DNA of 64,000 nt. Origin: Arthrobacter sp. B1805. Lineage in GTDB: Bacteria; Actinomycetota; Actinomycetes; Actinomycetales; Micrococcaceae. The translations under genes and the position numbers were made by a program. Below the pieces are notes generated by a model. That model was not told where the DNA came from. It searched no databases and saw only the letters and a list, made by a program, of their open reading frames with translations. Positions 9,200-17,543 of this stretch are shown one piece after another. Within the stretch, counting starts at the first letter, position 1; each line of letters starts with the position of its first letter. The stretch is taken from assembly GCF_002929745.1 (NCBI RefSeq), contig NZ_PJIQ01000011.1, positions 59,702 through 123,701 on the forward strand. Direction: 5' to 3'.

Positions 9200-9739
9200 A
9201 TGCCTTTGGACCTGCCTCGCCGCTCCCACGTCTTCGTGGATGAGTCCAAAGCAGGCAGCTACTACATTGCGGCCGCGGTCATCTCGCCGACGGACGTCAC
9301 CGCCACACGCTCAGCGATCAGGGGCCTGCGGCACAAGGGCAGCTCCTCCGTGCACTTCAACAGCGAGAGGGACTCAACCAGACGTGCGTTTCTCAGAGGC
9401 GCGGCCAGCACTGGCGTGAAGACCGTCGTCTATATCGTTGATGGTCAACCCGACAAGGTTGCCCGGCCGGCCTGCCTGGGAGCCCTAATCCAGGACCTGT
9501 GTGACGCCGAGGCAGAACGCCTCGTACTCGAGCAGGACGACTCCCTCGCAGCAGCCGACCGGCGGATCATCCACGCTGAGCTGAAAACCCGCGGCAACAC
9601 CACACTGGAATACAGACACATGCGCCGCACCGAGGAACCCCTGCTATGGATCGCGGACGCCGTCGCGTGGTGCTTCCAGAAAGGAGGGTCATGGAGAACC
9701 GAGGCAGAACCGCTCATCGGTCAGGTGCGCAGGCTTTAA
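9200..9739 (+). CDS. DUF3800-like protein (RNase H-like fold)
   Basis: A 179-residue protein that begins with HVFVDESKAGSYYIAAAVI, the strand-Asp-Glu-Ser pattern of DUF3800-type proteins, which have a predicted RNase H-like fold. Conserved-looking acidic positions follow in LVLEQDDSLAAADRRIIHAE, and LLWIADAVAWCFQKGG near the end matches the helical segment common to the group. Homologues are widespread in mobile islands and their role is unclear; a nuclease-like function is inference. The ATG at 9200 is accepted although no strong Shine-Dalgarno is seen. It stands alone. Confidence 0.6.
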   Translation: MPLDLPRRSHVFVDESKAGSYYIAAAVISPTDVTATRSAIRGLRHKGSSSVHFNSERDSTRRAFLRGAASTGVKTVVYIVDGQPDKVARPACLGALIQDLCDAEAERLVLEQDDSLAAADRRIIHAELKTRGNTTLEYRHMRRTEEPLLWIADAVAWCFQKGGSWRTEAEPLIGQVRRL

Positions 9740-10227
9740 ATGCGCGAGCCTGGCTCGTCATACCATCCGGAAGACTGCCAGGCTAACTTCGCGGGGCTAC
9801 TGCCCGTTGCAACGCCCACTGTACCGGGCGTTCCACATCAGGAACAAGCAGTCCTCCAACAGCAGACCACAACCACCATGGCTCAACCACAGATGGACAA
9901 CTTGGAACCTCATCCTTCAGGCTCCGCCCGCCCACAAGTAGATGACCCACCCCGGGCAGTACATCTGCACCTGATGCTCATTATCAGTGAGAAAAAGCAT
10001 CTGCGGCAACCCACCCTGCCAGCGGGTGCAACCTGTCCCCGATAAATAGCAGTCTCAACCACAAGATAAAGTCAGGCGCTTTAGTGAACTCCGAGCGGCA
10101 CGGATTCGTTGTCCCTGTGACACGAACATCGAAGGACAGGATCGCGAGGTTCCCTGCAGGTACCGGCCTCTAGCTACCCTGGAACGGAAACGTTGGATCA
10201 GGAAAACCAGGCGAAGGAGCTGAGACA
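9740..10227. other. Intergenic, nothing recognised
   Basis: No frame here has a credible start and composition. The 3' part forms the leader of the DUF6153 gene, whose AAGGAGC site lies just before its GTG. Confidence 0.4.
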
Positions 10228-10818
10228 GTGACCAAGAACCCCTTCGCACGCACTTTCTCGCTCCAATCAGCGCACCCCTCCTTCGTGCCGTTCCTTCTGA
10301 CGTTCACTGGGCTGACGGCCATCATCGTCGGGATCCTCGCGATGCATGTGTGGATGGGGGGACACGGTTCGACGTCCCACCACCTCACCACCCCCACCAC
10401 CGCCAGTGCGGTCACAGCCGCCACCACAGCAGCGGATAGCGCTGCCGCACATGCAGCGGATAGCCCCGCGCATACCCATGATGGTCGTCTTGACCGGATA
10501 GCGGTAGGGGCGGTGACCTTGGTCGCCGCTGTCCATGCTGCCGTAGTGGACGTGTCCCTGGCCGCTGTGCCGAGTGCGACCTCGGCTGCGTCCGTGGACG
10601 GCGGGATGCTCACCGGGTGCGGTGGGGACTGCGCCGACGAAGTGATGCTCGGGATATGTGTGCTGGCGATGATCGGCGCCGGCATTACAAGGCTGCTCAT
10701 TTCAGCCGGCCGGGCCCTCCTCTCGACCGTCGTCCGTCGCGGCCCCCCGGCCCTGGCCCGAGTGTCCCGACCCGCGCCTGCTCCTTCACTGACTCACCTC
10801 TGCATCAGCCGGACATAG
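10228..10818 (+). CDS. DUF6153-like membrane protein, copy 1
   Basis: A 196-residue protein with an N-terminal helix (LLTFTGLTAIIVGILAMHVWM), a long Ala/Thr/His-rich linker, a CGGDC motif near residue 131, a second helix (VMLGICVLAMIGAGITRLLI) and a basic tail ending CISRT. The layout matches DUF6153 proteins and the second copy at 51873-52430, including the LAMH-W motif, paired cysteines before the last helix, RRGPP and the terminal ISRT. GTG start with AAGGAGC upstream. It precedes a DUF305 lipoprotein gene, as does the other copy. Such pairs are often near copper genes; a role in metal handling is inference. Confidence 0.7.
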   Translation: MTKNPFARTFSLQSAHPSFVPFLLTFTGLTAIIVGILAMHVWMGGHGSTSHHLTTPTTASAVTAATTAADSAAAHAADSPAHTHDGRLDRIAVGAVTLVAAVHAAVVDVSLAAVPSATSAASVDGGMLTGCGGDCADEVMLGICVLAMIGAGITRLLISAGRALLSTVVRRGPPALARVSRPAPAPSLTHLCISRT

Positions 10819-10994
10819 GATACGCGGCCCACACCCACCCTTGCTGTAACGGGTGACGGGTCCTGGCTCATAGCCATGCCGCGCCCTCACATGGGCTCGG
10901 CCACATCCCCTACGTCGACGCCGTCACCGTTCTGGTCGATGGCACCTGGGGTTGATCGTTTGTCCCCTCTGAGTATCGAAGGATTTTGACCACT

Positions 10995-11735
10995 ATGAAG
11001 CGTTCCCTTTCCGTAGCATCCCTGTCCGTTGCCGCCCTGATCACCCTGTCCGCCTGCGGTTCGTCCTCCGGCGGAGAGATGGAGGACATGGACATGGGCC
11101 AAGAAAGCTCCGCCGCGGCCACCCCCACAGCAACAACCGAACCCAGCACCGAGGCCGGCACTGAGGCCAGTGCTGGTGCTTCGTCGGGTGCCTCTGATGA
11201 GGCGATGGCCGGCCACAATGACACGGATGTCATGTTCGCGCGGATGATGATCCCGCACCACCAGCAGGCCGTGGAAATGAGCGAGATGATCCTCGCCAAG
11301 GACGGCGTCGACCCGCAGGTCACCGACCTCGCAACCACGATCAAGGACGCCCAGGGCCCCGAGATCGAGACCATGACCGGTTGGCTCGAGGTGTGGGGTG
11401 AGCCCATGGAACCCGAAGGCGGCATGGAAGGCAACGACATGGGAGACATGGGAGACATGGGCGGCTCGGGCGACATGGAAGGCATGGAAGGCATGGAAGG
11501 CATGGACGGGATGATGAGCGAGGACCAGATGGCCGCACTCGAGAACGCCGAGGGCGTGGAAGCATCGCGCATGTTCTTGGAGTCCATGACCGCCCACCAC
11601 GAGGGGGCCATCGATATGGCGCAGGACGAGGTCGACAACGGGCAGAACCCGGACGCGGTCGAACTCGCTGAAACGATCGTCGAGACCCAGCAGGCTGAGA
11701 TCGATCAGATGCAGCAACTGCTCGCCACGCTGTAA
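10995..11735 (+). CDS. DUF305 lipoprotein, copy 1
   Basis: Exported lipoprotein of about 246 residues. The signal peptide ends in a LSAC lipobox. A low-complexity Ala/Thr/Glu linker follows, then two DUF305 halves: HNDTDVMFARMMIPHHQQAV and FLESMTAHHEGAIDMAQDEV, each with the paired histidines and methionines of this ferritin-like four-helix family. Between them lies a Met/Gly/Asp-rich stretch made of repeated GDMGDMG and GMEGMEG, which could bind copper. GAAGGA at 10978-10983 supports the ATG at 10995. Family members are linked to copper or periplasmic metal handling; the exact reaction is unknown. Confidence 0.8.
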   Translation: MKRSLSVASLSVAALITLSACGSSSGGEMEDMDMGQESSAAATPTATTEPSTEAGTEASAGASSGASDEAMAGHNDTDVMFARMMIPHHQQAVEMSEMILAKDGVDPQVTDLATTIKDAQGPEIETMTGWLEVWGEPMEPEGGMEGNDMGDMGDMGGSGDMEGMEGMEGMDGMMSEDQMAALENAEGVEASRMFLESMTAHHEGAIDMAQDEVDNGQNPDAVELAETIVETQQAEIDQMQQLLATL

Positions 11736-11784
11736 CCCGCAGGGGCAACTACAACCTCACCAGGGCGCCGCTGTCAGGACCACC

Positions 11785-11810
11785 GGTGGGCCGGTCACAC
11801 CCGGCCCACC
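11785..11810. terminator. Perfect 10-bp hairpin after the DUF305 gene
   Basis: GGTGGGCCGG and CCGGCCCACC form a perfect stem with a 6-base loop, 50 bases past the DUF305 stop. There is no U-tract, but stability and position fit a terminator. Confidence 0.6.
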
Positions 11811-11912
11811 AGTGCCCATCCCTTCCACCAGGCATCCTCGCCACGCAATCACCTTGCACACATTCCGCATCCCTTGGAAGTGATCCCCGTCTACTCCTAA
11901 AGACCTGCCACA

Positions 11913-11926
11913 CGAACGATCGTTCG
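11913..11926. promoter_or_regulatory. Perfect 14-bp palindrome upstream of the prenyl synthase
   Basis: CGAACGATCGTTCG is a perfect palindrome about 130 bases before the prenyl diphosphate synthase ATG, between it and the previous hairpin. Its size and symmetry fit a dimeric repressor site (TetR or MarR type). The binding protein is not identified. Confidence 0.45.
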
Positions 11927-12058
11927 CGAGACACCCCCCGCTGCGATCAAAAAGTGCGAGAACACGGGGCCTCGCTTGTAATGCTTCCCGGGAACTAGTG
12001 TGATCGAGAGCCGGAAGGCTTTTTGACCTCACCCCCAGGGGAAGGTAGGCGCGAAGTT

Positions 12059-13138
12059 ATGGACATGGACATGGACCTGGACACTTTGCAGGTCGAGACC
12101 GTAGGGCTCGACCAGGTCGAGGGCGCACTCGAGCGGTTCTTCGAGGAGTCGAAGAACCGTGCCGCCAGGATCGGCCCCGGCTACCACGGCCTCTGGGAGA
12201 CCCTCGAGCGCTGCACCGCCGGAGGAAAGCGCTTCAGGCCCCGTCTCGTCATGTCCGCCTACCGGATGCTCGGTGGCCGCGACCTCGACAACGCTGCGGA
12301 AGTCGGCGCCGCGTTCGAACTGCTGCACACCGCGCTGATCGTGCACGACGACGTCATCGATCGGGATTTCGTCCGCCGGGGCATACCCAACGTCTCGGGG
12401 CGCTACCGCAGCATCGCCGAATCCGCGGGCATGTCCCCGGACGAAGCCAGGCACATCGGCTTCTCCGCCGGTGTCATCGCCGGCGACCTCGCCCTGTCCA
12501 ATGCCTACCGGCTGCTCGAACGCGTCGAGGCTCCGACTGCTGTGCGGAAAAGGCTCGGCGAGATCCTGGACGAGGCGGTCTTCGCCTCGACGGCAGGAGA
12601 GTTCCTCGACATCGAAACTTCCCTCGATGTATCGATGCCGCCGCTCGAGGACATCGTGCAGATGGCCCGGCTCAAGACCTCCGTGTACTCCTTCGAGGGG
12701 CCGCTCCAGGCCGGCGCCGTCCTCGCGGGTGCCGAGGAGCAAGTGGTCATGCTGCTGGGTGAGTTCGGACGGAACGCCGGGATCGCCTACCAGATCACCG
12801 ACGACCTCCTGGGTATCTTCGGCAACGAGACACGCACGGGCAAGACGAACTGGGGCGACCTGCGGGAGGGCAAACGCACGACCCTGCTGTCCTACGTCTC
12901 CTCACGTCCGGAATGGGAAAGCATCTCGTCGCTCATCGGCAGTCCCGGCATGTCCGCGGCCGAGGCCGACTACGTCCGGCACATCCTCATCGACAGCGGA
13001 GCCAAGGACTACTCCGCCGACCTCGCCAAGGAGTACGCCGCGCGCGCCCACACCCACCTCGAGTCCGACACCATGCCCAAGGCTATTCGCGCCGCCCTCG
13101 AACCGGTCCTATCGGCCATCGTGGACAGGGTCCGCTGA
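12059..13138 (+). CDS. idsA: Polyprenyl (geranylgeranyl-type) diphosphate synthase
   Basis: A trans-prenyltransferase of about 359 residues that condenses isopentenyl diphosphate with allylic diphosphates. GGKRFRPRL is near residues 55-63. The first aspartate-rich motif is HDDVID (DD at 97-98) followed by RRG, and the second is YQITDDLLGIFG near residue 244. In Arthrobacter and Corynebacterium this type of enzyme (idsA/crtE) opens the C50 carotenoid cluster and makes GGPP. Here no phytoene synthase or desaturase follows; the next gene is a resolvase. The ATG at 12059 follows AGGGGAAGG with a longish spacer; a TTG at 12023 is an alternative. Confidence 0.85.
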   Translation: MDMDMDLDTLQVETVGLDQVEGALERFFEESKNRAARIGPGYHGLWETLERCTAGGKRFRPRLVMSAYRMLGGRDLDNAAEVGAAFELLHTALIVHDDVIDRDFVRRGIPNVSGRYRSIAESAGMSPDEARHIGFSAGVIAGDLALSNAYRLLERVEAPTAVRKRLGEILDEAVFASTAGEFLDIETSLDVSMPPLEDIVQMARLKTSVYSFEGPLQAGAVLAGAEEQVVMLLGEFGRNAGIAYQITDDLLGIFGNETRTGKTNWGDLREGKRTTLLSYVSSRPEWESISSLIGSPGMSAAEADYVRHILIDSGAKDYSADLAKEYAARAHTHLESDTMPKAIRAALEPVLSAIVDRVR

Positions 13139-13476
13139 GCGGGCAGCAAGAACTCTTAATGACGATGTCCCACTTACGCCGAACTTCAAGAATCCGAACC
13201 CGACGATTCGAACCCATGGCGTGCTGTCCACCTCATCGCACAGCTCGCAAGGGTAGCAACTAGCTACTGCTCATCATCTGGAACTAGGGCGTCACCAGCG
13301 TGATTCGCGCTGCCGAGCTGGATTTGCTGGGACAGGCGCCGAGCAGGCTGCTCTGTGTTCTATACGACCGTCCATAAGACACTCAACGGCCAGAAGATCC
13401 AAGACGGCGTGTTGTGTCTCATGGCTCGTGTCCGAGAGCTAAGTACTGTCAGGTACGTTCACGGTACATTTGCGGT
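13139..13476. other. Junction between prenyl synthase and resolvase
   Basis: No gene is seen. A tRNA T-loop-like GGTTCGAAT occurs on the minus strand near 13205-13217 but no tRNA folds around it. The right part contains the resolvase-proximal repeats listed separately. This is probably the boundary where downstream carotenoid genes were replaced. Confidence 0.4.
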
Positions 13477-13482
13477 ATGACA
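13447..13482. promoter_or_regulatory. Possible resolvase site overlapping its own start codon
   Basis: TGTCA (13447-13451) and TGACA (13478-13482) are inverted ends of a 36-bp stretch that contains GGTAC twice. The TGTC/GACA ends resemble serine-resolvase subsites. The stretch covers the resolvase ATG at 13477, so binding would also autoregulate the gene. Confidence 0.4.
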
Positions 13483-14040
13483 GCTGTTGGGTACGCACGT
13501 GTTTCGACCCGGGATCAAAATCTTGACGGACAAACCGATGCGCTCGAGGCCGCTGGGTGCGAGAAGGTTTTCATTGAGCACGCCTCCGGTGTGCTCGCCA
13601 AGCGGCCTGCCCTCGAAGACGCACTCGACTACCTGCGTGCCGGCGACACCCTCGTCGTCACGAAACTCGACCGCCTCGGCCGATCAGTACGGAACCTCAA
13701 AGAAGTAGTCGACGGGCTCGAGAAGCGAGGTGTCGGCTTGAAGGCCCTCTCCCAAGGCATCGATACCACCACGCCCGGGGGCAGGTTGTTCTTCCACATG
13801 CTCGCGGCGATCGCCGAGTTCGAACACGACCTCATCGTCGAACGAACGAAAGATGGCCTTGCAGCGGCTAGGGCCCGCGGCCGTAAGGGAGGTGGCCGGA
13901 TCAAGATGAGCCCAACAAAGATTCGGCAGGCACGGGCGATGTATGAGGAAAAGACTTACACCGTGCAGCAGATTGCAGAGACCTTCGGCGTCTCGCGCGG
14001 CACGATCTACCGCCACCTCGGTGAGGATCTAGGAGCATAG
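13477..14040 (+). CDS. Serine recombinase (resolvase/invertase, Tn3-type)
   Basis: A small serine recombinase of 187 residues. The catalytic region YARVSTRDQN places the nucleophilic serine at residue 10. Conserved KLDRLGRS follows near residues 62-69, then GRLFFHMLAAIAEFEHDLIVERT forms the start of the long E-helix. A C-terminal helix-turn-helix (TVQQIAETFGVSRGTIYRHL) binds DNA. The length matches Tn3-family resolvases and invertases, with no large-serine extension. It stands at the left end of the defence-like island and after the orphan prenyl synthase. No transposase accompanies it, so it may be a solo plasmid resolvase or a relic of an integration event. Confidence 0.9.
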   Translation: MTAVGYARVSTRDQNLDGQTDALEAAGCEKVFIEHASGVLAKRPALEDALDYLRAGDTLVVTKLDRLGRSVRNLKEVVDGLEKRGVGLKALSQGIDTTTPGGRLFFHMLAAIAEFEHDLIVERTKDGLAAARARGRKGGGRIKMSPTKIRQARAMYEEKTYTVQQIAETFGVSRGTIYRHLGEDLGA

Positions 14041-14166
14041 AAGCGGCAGCTCGGCAAAGCAGCGTCGTTGCATAGAAACTGTGGGCGGTGCGTTGACCAG
14101 TTGAGACCGCCGTCCTTTGTGCACGAGGTTCCAAACGCTGTAGGAGGTGCCAGATACTATCCGGAG

Positions 14167-14829
14167 ATGACTGACTTAGATCTTCTTGTGAAGTCCATTA
14201 CTGAGGATCTCGGTGATCCTTCCGGCTGGAGTGCCCCGGTTGAGTTTCGTGACTCTCTTGCGCTTTGCGCACTGAACTCGGCGTACTCCTTGAACGGGAA
14301 CTCGGCCGCTGCAAGCAATGTCATTGCCCAGTACCGAGCTTTCCGTCCGACGGCAGACACTGACAGTGGCCCCGATCTGATTGAAGCCATGGACAGCGCT
14401 GGCGGTCCCATAGATTTCGCAACCAACATCCTGCGCAACAAACGACCACTGGCAGGCTCGAACCGCGTCCGGCCAGAAGGCATTTACGAGGGTTTGTCCC
14501 TCTTCGCAGCCCTGGACACTGCAGTGACGACGACCGAGCACCTCCGGACTGCCGTAGCCGATGGGAACGCCGCCGTAGAGAAGGCATGGCTTTCAGTCAA
14601 AGGCTTTGGCGACCTCGCCTGGTCCTACCTGATCATGAACGCAGGGGTCGGCACTGAAACGAAACCCGATGTCATGATCCAGCGCTACCTTGCCCGAGCG
14701 CTTGGGGAAGCCAAAGCACCCGGACCTGATCAAACACGACAGCTCCTTCAGCTCGCAGCCGCGGAACTTTCTGTGGAACCCAGGAACCTCGACCGCGCAA
14801 TCTGGCGCTACGAAAGTCCATCGAAGTAG
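14167..14829 (+). CDS. HhH-GPD-like protein (DNA glycosylase fold candidate)
   Basis: A protein of about 220 residues. VKGFGDLAWSYLIMNAGVG at residues 144-162 followed by KPDVMIQRYL at 166-175 resembles the helix-hairpin-helix and following GVGxKxAD-type region of endonuclease III-family glycosylases. The catalytic lysine/aspartate pair cannot be placed confidently, although D168 of KPD sits where HhH-GPD enzymes have the catalytic aspartate. The ATG at 14167 is weakly placed: a GGAGG lies about 20 bases upstream. The next gene is a UDG-fold protein, so a base-excision or DNA-sensing theme is likely. Exact substrate unknown. Confidence 0.5.
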   Translation: MTDLDLLVKSITEDLGDPSGWSAPVEFRDSLALCALNSAYSLNGNSAAASNVIAQYRAFRPTADTDSGPDLIEAMDSAGGPIDFATNILRNKRPLAGSNRVRPEGIYEGLSLFAALDTAVTTTEHLRTAVADGNAAVEKAWLSVKGFGDLAWSYLIMNAGVGTETKPDVMIQRYLARALGEAKAPGPDQTRQLLQLAAAELSVEPRNLDRAIWRYESPSK

Positions 14830-15004
14830 TAAGCGGATTAAGGGCTCAACTGGCATGAACCAGCTAGATTTTGCGGCACCCGCACTTGCCGTGCCACCGC
14901 GCGCCGGCCGAATGTTTGGAGGGAGTCAACCACGCCTTCCCGACGGAACGTGTCGCTGACACACGTTCCGCCGGCTGGCAAGACTGCCGGATAGGGTCAC
15001 ACGC

Positions 15005-15664
15005 ATGACTAGGAAGATGAAGGATTCCGAGTTCCGTGAGTCGATGAAACAGGGTATCCACCTGCCGTTCATCACGACCATCAACTCGCTCGTCGAGGAT
15101 CTCCGGGAGGACGAGCCGCCGACGGGCCGCGGCTGGGTGCCCTACGTCGCGCCTAACCACGGTGGCGCCGAAGCACCCGTGCTGAGCGTGCTCCGCGACC
15201 CCGGTTCGATGACGAGTGAGGCCCGGGGTTCGGGCATGCTGAGCGTCGAGAACGATGACGTCACGGCGGCCCTGCAATGTGAGCTACTCGAGAACGCGGG
15301 CCTAACTCCGAAGAACATCACGCCGTGGAACGCCTACCCCTGGTACCGACACGACCAAAGCTCGGGACTCAGTAGCCGCCAGGTCACCGAGGGCATCGAT
15401 CCGTTGCGTCGGCTGGTCGGTCTCCTGCCGGATCTTAAGGTGGTGCTCTTGCAGGGCCGCGAGGCCCAGTTGCTCTGGAAGCGGTTCAGCAAGGAGCACC
15501 CCGAGATCGCCGGGCGGTACGTGGCGGTCGAGTCGTACCATCCTGGGCGGACCGCCCTTCGACATCCGGATCCGGCAGTGCGCCATGCACGCGACGCGCG
15601 ACGCCGCGAGGCATTCCACGAAGTTGCGGGTGTCCTGTCCGGGGAGGGCCCAACTCGGCGTTAG
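15005..15664 (+). CDS. Uracil-DNA glycosylase superfamily-like protein
   Basis: A 219-residue protein with the order of motifs found in the UDG superfamily. LRDPGS at residues 63-68 stands where family members have the GxDPG motif, NITPWNAYPW at 104-113 stands for the Asn-rich central motif, and VESYHPGR at 175-182 for the C-terminal HPSP-type motif. These positions would line a base-binding pocket. Divergence is strong, so the base recognised, and even catalysis, are uncertain. ATG start chosen at 15005. It follows the HhH-type gene by about 175 bases and overlaps no gene; the next frame starts 31 bases later. Confidence 0.6.
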   Translation: MTRKMKDSEFRESMKQGIHLPFITTINSLVEDLREDEPPTGRGWVPYVAPNHGGAEAPVLSVLRDPGSMTSEARGSGMLSVENDDVTAALQCELLENAGLTPKNITPWNAYPWYRHDQSSGLSSRQVTEGIDPLRRLVGLLPDLKVVLLQGREAQLLWKRFSKEHPEIAGRYVAVESYHPGRTALRHPDPAVRHARDARRREAFHEVAGVLSGEGPTRR

Positions 15665-15695
15665 GATCGGCGAAATCACACGATTTGGGGGCGTC

Positions 15696-16160
15696 TTGAA
15701 AAAACTGGCTGTTGTGCTGCTCGCCAGCCTGCTACTCACCGGGTGCAGCCAGGGCAGCACGGAGCCTTCTGTGGACACAGCTGAGCCCACGGCGTCTTCT
15801 GCTGAGTCTGCTTCGCCTACCGCGGTAGCCCGACCGACTGTGAGCTCGTCTCCAAAGCCGACCTCCTACTTGGACACTGTGAAGGACCCATATCGCGGAC
15901 TAGACCCCGATGTCGGTGAGGCGTTCCTCGCCCTCGCTGTGGAGAAAGAGTCGGATCTTGGATACCGGGACATCGGCACGATGGTCGACATGGCACTTGA
16001 TATCTGCGCAATTTACGGCCGCGGAGGCACGGAGGACGAAGTCTTAGAGCGGATTAGCCCCAAACCCGGAACCTCGTTCACCATCGTGGAGGGCCTAACG
16101 ATCGAGGCCGTCGGCGTTGTCACGTTCTGCCCGGAGTACACCGCACAAAGCCAGAGCTGA
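15696..16160 (+). CDS. Small lipoprotein of unknown function
   Basis: An exported lipoprotein of about 154 residues. The signal begins (L/M)KKLAVVLLASLLLTGC, a clear lipobox with the lipidated cysteine near residue 16. A Ser/Pro/Thr-rich linker follows (to about residue 55), then a compact domain with GLDPDVGEAFLALAVEKE and LDICAIYGRGG and two cysteines that could form a disulphide. Actinobacterial lipoproteins of this type often end in a DUF732-like helical domain; that match is tentative. The TTG at 15696 fits the signal peptide; a longer frame from 15585 would spoil it. Confidence 0.65.
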   Translation: MKKLAVVLLASLLLTGCSQGSTEPSVDTAEPTASSAESASPTAVARPTVSSSPKPTSYLDTVKDPYRGLDPDVGEAFLALAVEKESDLGYRDIGTMVDMALDICAIYGRGGTEDEVLERISPKPGTSFTIVEGLTIEAVGVVTFCPEYTAQSQS

Positions 16161-16164
16161 ACGC

Positions 16165-16641
16165 ATGCTCAACGTCGATCTGGGTGCACTGCCTCTCCGG
16201 GATCTCCTCACACTACGGGCGGCCGTCGACGCCGAGATCTCGAAAAGAGGCTATAGCCGCACTAGTTCATCCCTAGCCGGAGAGCTCATGGAACGAACCG
16301 TGGCGACGAGCTACAGCGGGACGCTAACTGGAGTCGGGACAAAATCCGTCGACATCATCGCCGGCGACGGGCGTCGACTTCAGGTCAAGGCACGTTCACT
16401 GCCCCACGGCGATCTGCGCCATTGGGCTTTTCATGACCTCGATTTCGACGCTGCCGTGGTCGTCTCTGTCAACCGAGACAGCTTCGCTATCAACTGGGCT
16501 CGAGAGTTGTCACAGACGGAAGCAACTGCCCTGGCACGTCCTCATAAGTCCGACAAATGGAGAGTGAGGATGGCCGCGGCACAGCACACGGGGGTCGATG
16601 TTACCCAACGGCTACAGCTGGCGTATTCGAAGCTGTGGTGA
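16165..16641 (+). CDS. Putative PD-(D/E)XK-fold nuclease-like protein
   Basis: A 158-residue protein. SSLAGELMERTVATSY (residues 35-50) provides an N-terminal helix with two acidic positions, and KSVDIIAGDGRRLQVKAR (60-77) reads as strand-Asp-turn-strand-Gln-x-Lys, the D...QxK variant of the PD-(D/E)XK nuclease core. The following HWAFHDLDFDAAVVVSV matches the usual third strand region. Start at the ATG at 16165, five bases after the preceding lipoprotein stop, so the two may be co-transcribed. Nuclease activity is inferred, not shown. Confidence 0.5.
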   Translation: MLNVDLGALPLRDLLTLRAAVDAEISKRGYSRTSSSLAGELMERTVATSYSGTLTGVGTKSVDIIAGDGRRLQVKARSLPHGDLRHWAFHDLDFDAAVVVSVNRDSFAINWARELSQTEATALARPHKSDKWRVRMAAAQHTGVDVTQRLQLAYSKLW

Positions 16642-16646
16642 CGACG

Positions 16647-16669
16647 GTACACGCCGCTTCGGCGTGTAC
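16647..16669. terminator. Perfect 10-bp hairpin after the PD-(D/E)XK-like gene
   Basis: GTACACGCCG and CGGCGTGTAC pair perfectly around a CTT loop, starting six bases past the stop of the preceding gene. No U-tract follows. Position and stability indicate a terminator. Confidence 0.6.
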
Positions 16670-16869
16670 TCCGCCCGCCGTTGAATTGGGTAGCTCAGCA
16701 GCAATGGACAACGAGGTCACTAAGGCCGTCCGCTCCTGTTGAGCGATACCGTGGGCTTCAGCGGGGTTATCAACCGATCCTCCAACGGTCGTTCAAGGTC
16801 GGCAAGCTAGTTCTGCACCAGGACCACCACGAGCACACAGTTGATCCGCTGCTCATCTACACTTTCGCT

Positions 16870-17082
16870 ATGAAGAACGAGGTCAACTGCAACACATGCG
16901 GCCTTCCCGGCTACGTCGTGAAGACTGAGCCGCGAATGAGGACTTTCGGGGCTGGTGACCCCTCAGGACCGCTCACTGAGCAGCCTTCTCACGCAACAGA
17001 ATTTCGAACCTATGAGTGCGAGCACGGGCATCACACACGGCTCGAAGTGCAACGCTCCCCGCAATCTGCATCTGATGACTAG
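16870..17082 (+). CDS. Small zinc-ribbon-like protein
   Basis: A 70-residue frame starts at the ATG at 16870. It carries CNTCG near residues 8-12 and YECEHGHH near 50-57, a CxxC...CxxxH arrangement that could bind zinc. I do not recognise the family and no strong ribosome binding site is visible. Its composition is less biased than that of shadow frames. Confidence 0.4.
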   Translation: MKNEVNCNTCGLPGYVVKTEPRMRTFGAGDPSGPLTEQPSHATEFRTYECEHGHHTRLEVQRSPQSASDD

Positions 17083-17106
17083 GCCGAATGTGAAGAAGAG
17101 TGAGAT

Positions 17107-17493
17107 CTATCGATTCTTGAGCAGCTCTAGTTGTTCTAACCAAAAACTCTCTTTGCGCTTAGCACTGGGCCTGTGTTCGAGGAGATCTAGACTCTGGGCA
17201 AGCTGGTAGAAGCCCGAACCAGCGTCGTTCTCATTGAGATAGATGACAAGAGCAGAAATCATCTGTTTGGGGAACTGTTCTCGATCGAGCGCTACGATTC
17301 GACCGAGGAGATGTCCCATCGCAGCTCGCTCGTCTGCTTGGTTGAAATCAAACTCTCGAAGTTCTGTGCGGCGATGCAGTACAGCGTTGAGTTCGGTGTA
17401 CGTGGTCGGTCGGTTCAGCTTGGCACGCTCCAGCAGGAACACATGCCCGGCCTGAACGAGCTGGTCCCACGCCTCATCACTTCGGCCGTACAT
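17107..17493 (-). CDS. Conserved hypothetical protein
   Basis: A 128-residue, mainly helical protein starting MYGRSDEAWDQLVQAG. It contains TTYTELNAVLHRRTELREFDF and GHLLGRIVALDREQFPKQMISALVIYLNENDAGSGF in separate helices; the MISALVIYLN-NDAGSGFYQLA stretch has the look of a conserved core. I know similar unnamed proteins in actinobacteria but cannot give a function. It is divergent from the 17544 gene across 50 bases, so the pair shares a promoter region. Confidence 0.6.
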   Translation of the reverse strand: MYGRSDEAWDQLVQAGHVFLLERAKLNRPTTYTELNAVLHRRTELREFDFNQADERAAMGHLLGRIVALDREQFPKQMISALVIYLNENDAGSGFYQLAQSLDLLEHRPSAKRKESFWLEQLELLKNR

Positions 17494-17543
17494 AGCTCTC
17501 CCCTCCTACTCCAACTCTCAGGTTCCGCGCATAGTGTTAACTT

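Noticed and set aside
13195..13220. tRNA-like T-loop (GGTTCGAAT on the minus strand)
   Set aside because: The flanking bases do not pair into a T-stem, acceptor or anticodon arm, so no tRNA is present.
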